Shown here piece after piece: positions 31,412-34,551 of a DNA stretch of 34,551 nt (the stretch's first letter is position 1; each line of letters starts with the position of its first letter). The stretch comes from Bog-564 sp035509915 (GTDB taxonomy: Bacteria; Actinomycetota; Acidimicrobiia; Acidimicrobiales; UBA8190). The DNA is taken from NCBI GenBank assembly GCA_035509915.1, contig DATKIB010000090.1, positions 1 through 34,551 on the forward strand. The letters run 5' to 3'. The position numbers and the translations under genes are program-made. The notes beneath the pieces were generated by a model, which was given only the letters and a program-made list of their open reading frames with translations, was not told where the DNA came from and did not search any database.

Positions 31412-33012
31412 ACGGCGACGGCGGCACCGCCAAGCTCACGACTCCGGCTCGCGCCAGGCGCGGCGCAAGAGGCCGGTTCGAAGGCAGCGATCCGGTCGGC
31501 TCGGGGATCAAGTGGCTCGACGAGCGCCTCGGGATCGCCAAGGGTGGACGGGTCTTCCTCGACAAGATCTTCCCCGACCACTGGTCGTTCCTCCTCGGCG
31601 AGATAGCGCTCTACTCCTTCGTGATCCTCGTCCTCACCGGCATCTTCCTGTCGCTCTACTACGTGCCCTCGGCCTCGGATGTGATCTACCACGGGGTCTA
31701 CAAGCCGCTCGACGGGGTGAAGATGTCAGCGGCGTACGCCTCGAGCGTCGACCTGTCCTTCGCGGTGCGCGGGGGACTCGTCATCCGCCAGATGCACCAC
31801 TGGGCGGCCGACGTGTTCGTCGGGTCCATAGCCGTCCACATGAGCCGGATCTTCTTCACCGGTGCCTACCGCAAGCCGCGCGAGCTCAACTGGATCGTCG
31901 GTGTGACCCTCCTCATGCTGGCGATCATCAACGGGTTCCTCGGCTACTCGTTGCCCGACGACCTCGTGTCGGGGACGGGAATCCGGCTGGCCTTCTCCTT
32001 CGTCCTGTCGATCCCGGTGGTCGGGAGCTACCTCGGTTTCTTCTTGTTCGGGGGCAACTTCCCGGGGAGCGGGGTGATCATCCCCCGCTTCTTCATCATC
32101 CACGTGCTCATCCTTCCGCTCGTCATCCTCGGCCTGATAGCCGCCCACCTGGGGCTGCTCGTGCGCCAGAAGCACACGCAATTCCCCGGCCCCGGCCGCA
32201 CCGAGCGCAACGTGGTCGGGTCGCCCATGTACCCGACGTTCATCTTGAAGACCACCGGCTTCCTGTTCATGATCGCCGGCGTCCTGTGGGCGCTCGGCGG
32301 CCTGGTGCAGGTCAACCCAATCTGGCAGTACGGGCCGTACCAGCCGTACAAGATCAGCTACGCCGTCCAGCCGGACTGGTACATGGGCTGGCTCGACGGG
32401 GCGTTGCGCATCATGCCCTCGTGGGAGTTCTCAGGCTTCGGCCACACCATCCCCTTCGAGGTGTTCCTCCCGACGATCCTGTTCCCAGGGCTCACCTTCA
32501 CGCTGTTCTGGATCTGGCCGTTCGTCGCCGCCAAGATCTCCGGCGACCGGGCCGAGCACCACCTCCTCGACCGCCCGCGCAACCGCCCGAAGCACACCGC
32601 GATAGGGGCGCTCGGGCTGGCGTTCTACTTCACGCTCTTCGCGGCCAGCTCGACGGACGTGCTCGCCAACTTCTTCCACATATCGCTCAACAGCGTGCTG
32701 TGGTTCTTCCGCTTCGCCGTGATAGTGGTCCCGATCATCGTCGCGTTCATCACGTGGCGCATATGCCTCGAAATGTCGGGCGTGCCCGGTGTGGGAAAGC
32801 GCAAGCGCGCGGTGGTGATGACACGTTCTGCCGCGGGCGGGTACGCGACCGTGGAGAGCGAGGCCCGTCCCGGCGACGGCGGTCCGGAGCTCGAGCCCAA
32901 GCCGGTGCCCGTCTACATCGAGCTCGGCCCGCCACCCGGGCGCGAGGCCGAGCCGGTGGGAGCCGGAGACGGGGGGGACGGCTCAGGGGTGCAGCGCATA
33001 CCTCGGCGCTGA
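31408..33012 (+). CDS. qcrB: Cytochrome b subunit of the bcc complex
   Basis: Protein of 534 residues. The four-helix heme core carries histidines H130/H131 and H144 in MHHWAADVFVGSIAVHMSR, and H232 and H247 on the partner helix, for the two b hemes. The quinol-oxidation motif reads PDWY at 322-325 (the PEWY equivalent) in VQPDWYMGWLDGALRIMPSW. An N-terminal amphipathic region and a C-terminal extension of about 70 polar Gly/Pro/Glu-rich residues follow the actinobacterial pattern. The start is a GTG inside the GTGA overlap with qcrA. The gene ends 5 bases from the convergent GH18 gene. Confidence 0.96.
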   Translation: MNGDGGTAKLTTPARARRGARGRFEGSDPVGSGIKWLDERLGIAKGGRVFLDKIFPDHWSFLLGEIALYSFVILVLTGIFLSLYYVPSASDVIYHGVYKPLDGVKMSAAYASSVDLSFAVRGGLVIRQMHHWAADVFVGSIAVHMSRIFFTGAYRKPRELNWIVGVTLLMLAIINGFLGYSLPDDLVSGTGIRLAFSFVLSIPVVGSYLGFFLFGGNFPGSGVIIPRFFIIHVLILPLVILGLIAAHLGLLVRQKHTQFPGPGRTERNVVGSPMYPTFILKTTGFLFMIAGVLWALGGLVQVNPIWQYGPYQPYKISYAVQPDWYMGWLDGALRIMPSWEFSGFGHTIPFEVFLPTILFPGLTFTLFWIWPFVAAKISGDRAEHHLLDRPRNRPKHTAIGALGLAFYFTLFAASSTDVLANFFHISLNSVLWFFRFAVIVVPIIVAFITWRICLEMSGVPGVGKRKRAVVMTRSAAGGYATVESEARPGDGGPELEPKPVPVYIELGPPPGREAEPVGAGDGGDGSGVQRIPRR

Positions 33013-33017
33013 GGCCC

Positions 33018-34551
33018 TTAGGGAAGATCGTCGTTGCGGGTGGCGCCGGCCGAGCCCAGCCCGCCAGGAAGGCCCGGCAAGGGCGAGCTCGGTGTGGGGG
33101 TGCTCGGGGGCTGCGAGCCGGTGCTGCCGGGCGCCGCCTCGAACGTCCAGGTGCCGTCGGCGCAGTCGCCCGGCTTGCTGGCGCTCACCACGTACTCCGA
33201 AGGGTCGGCTGACAGCTCCGTCACCGTGAGCGCCGGCCCCGAGGACAGGCATGCGAAGGCGGGGTTGTCGGTCTGGAACCCGGTGAGCTGGCCGGCGTCT
33301 GTGCCCGCCCCGCCCCCTGGCAGCGACGAGGCGTCGGCAGGCTGGAGCTCCTCTTCGTGGCCGTTCCAGGCGCCTCTGTAGTGATAGGCGGCGGTGGTGG
33401 AGGTCGTGCTGCTGCCGGGTGCGCTCGAAGAGCCGCCAGGGCTCGAACCGGACGCGGAGGACGGCGCCGCTGAGGGCGATGCGGCGGGCTGGGTGGGCCC
33501 CTGCTGGTACTTGACCGCTCGTGCGGACCCGAGCAGCGCCTGGGTCATGGCCGGGTCGTTGCCGTCCATTCCCAGGGCCCAGATCCCCACTCCCGCCACG
33601 TGCGCCAGCTCGGCCAGGCGTGCCTTGAGAGCGATCGAGGTGGGGTTGTCGAAGAAGACCTGGTGCCACTGGCTGCCCGATTGGTACGCGGTCCAGGGCG
33701 TCTGGGTCGTGGGGTCCCAGTAGACGGGTGAGCCCATCGACACGATCTGCGCGTAGGAGACCGGCGAGGGCGACCCGGTGGCCGCCGCCCCGAGAGCGGG
33801 ACCCGAGGTCGGCCAGTCGTACCCGTAGGCGGGTACGCCGAGTATCACCTTCGAAGCAGGAACCACTGAGAGGTACTGCTGGAGAGCGCTCGTGTCGGTG
33901 TCACCCTGTCCGCTCAACGGGGCGTTGGCGGACGGGACAGAGGCGTCGTACATGTCATATGCCATGACGAAGAACCCGTCGACGCTCGGGGCCAGCCCCG
34001 CTATGTCGTAGAAGCCACCCGGGTCGCCGGCGGACGACGCGTAGGTATCCATCGTGATCTGCCAATGAGGGTTGGCAGCGCGCAGCTGCGACGAGAGGGA
34101 GGAGACGAAACCGTCGAGCCCCTGGCGGTCCTGGGGCCCGTTGCCCTCGAAGTCGATGTTGACCCCGTCGAGGCTCTTGGCCGACACGAGCCCGGTCAGC
34201 TCGGAGGCCAGGCGCGTGGGCGCCTGCGTGTTCGACGTGAGCTGGTCGAGGGCTCCCTGGTCGAAGCAGGTGATCGTGAGCACCACGCGGTCGTCCGCCG
34301 AGTGTGCCCGGTTGACGAGGTCGACGAGGTCCTGGCTCTGGTAGCCGTCCCAACCCGGGCCCGACTCGGCGATCGAGCCGTCGTTGTTAACGCCGAGACC
34401 GAAGTAGGCGATGGTGGAGAGGTTCTGGACCTCGAAGCCGGGTTCGTTCGCGAGGGTCCAGTAGGGAGCGAAGCCGAAGACCTCGTGCGCAGGGAGGTTG
34501 GGGATGGCGGCGAGCGCCGGCGGGGACGGTGCGGGCGGGGCGGTCGCGGCC
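33018..34551 (-). CDS. Glycoside hydrolase family 18 protein, 5' truncated by the window
   Basis: The open frame continues to the window edge, so the N-terminus (and any signal peptide) is missing; about 510 residues are visible. The front contains FGFAPYWTLANEPGF, the first-strand pattern of GH18 enzymes. The catalytic motif DGVNIDFE is at 34146-34169 with its acid/base Glu. FFVMAYDMYD and ILGVPAYGYDW match later barrel strands of the spore-hydrolase/chitinase-like branch. A Ser/Gly/Thr/Pro-rich linker (about 33380-33480) leads to a small C-terminal region with two cysteines and a Pro-rich end. It probably acts outside the cell on peptidoglycan or chitin-like glycans. Convergent with qcrB. 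Confidence 0.88.
   Translation of the reverse strand, partial: AATAPPAPSPPALAAIPNLPAHEVFGFAPYWTLANEPGFEVQNLSTIAYFGLGVNNDGSIAESGPGWDGYQSQDLVDLVNRAHSADDRVVLTITCFDQGALDQLTSNTQAPTRLASELTGLVSAKSLDGVNIDFEGNGPQDRQGLDGFVSSLSSQLRAANPHWQITMDTYASSAGDPGGFYDIAGLAPSVDGFFVMAYDMYDASVPSANAPLSGQGDTDTSALQQYLSVVPASKVILGVPAYGYDWPTSGPALGAAATGSPSPVSYAQIVSMGSPVYWDPTTQTPWTAYQSGSQWHQVFFDNPTSIALKARLAELAHVAGVGIWALGMDGNDPAMTQALLGSARAVKYQQGPTQPAASPSAAPSSASGSSPGGSSSAPGSSTTSTTAAYHYRGAWNGHEEELQPADASSLPGGGAGTDAGQLTGFQTDNPAFACLSSGPALTVTELSADPSEYVVSASKPGDCADGTWTFEAAPGSTGSQPPSTPTPSSPLPGLPGGLGSAGATRNDDLP

Noticed and set aside
1..34551. tRNA genes, CRISPR arrays, insertion sequences or phage genes
   Set aside because: No cloverleaf-like sequence, spaced repeat array, transposase or integrase motif was recognised; gene density leaves little room for them.

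Overview
The window is very GC-rich, gene-dense chromosomal DNA, with many GTG and TTG starts and 4-base start/stop overlaps at most gene junctions. The gene order ctaE-qcrC-qcrA-qcrB, with a di-heme cytochrome c and a three-helix Rieske protein, is the actinobacterial bcc-aa3 arrangement, so the host is an actinobacterium (Actinomycetota). A deep lineage such as Acidimicrobiia is my guess and is not shown by the sequence. I see no insertion sequences, phage genes, CRISPR arrays, tRNAs or rRNAs.

Bases 1-15307 hold the NADH:quinone oxidoreductase (complex I) operon on the + strand: the last codons of a probable nuoB, then nuoC-D-E-F-G-H-I-J-K-L-M-N without interruption. All iron-sulfur ligands that I checked are present, including the four cysteines of the optional N7 cluster in NuoG. 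Several subunits carry long low-complexity additions: the NuoG linkers, the NuoJ and NuoM tails and a late NuoN loop.

Bases 15260-21168 are an accessory stretch. It contains an alpha/beta hydrolase (-) whose 3' end overlaps nuoN, an amidohydrolase-2 family protein (+), a 1064-residue membrane protein (-) and a small HAD-type phosphatase (+). The membrane protein joins a calcineurin-like phosphoesterase fold, whose metal-binding motifs have all been substituted, to a polytopic membrane region and a DUF2156 (phosphatidylglycerol lysyltransferase-like) domain. This apparent pseudoenzyme fusion is the most unusual object in the window.

Bases 21189-26315 form a tightly overlapped - strand operon hemE-hemH-hemY-lnt, covering late heme synthesis plus an apolipoprotein N-acyltransferase homologue. 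In the latter, serine replaces the nucleophilic cysteine. Across a 107-bp divergent spacer with an 11-bp direct repeat lies a HelD/HelR-type RNA polymerase-associated helicase-like ATPase (+).

Bases 28976-33012 encode ctaE-qcrC-qcrA-qcrB (+), parts of the cytochrome bcc-aa3 supercomplex. The window ends inside a convergent GH18 glycosidase gene (-). Most genes therefore serve the respiratory chain: complex I feeds menaquinol to the bcc complex, heme genes supply the cytochromes, and envelope lipid or lipoprotein functions sit between them.
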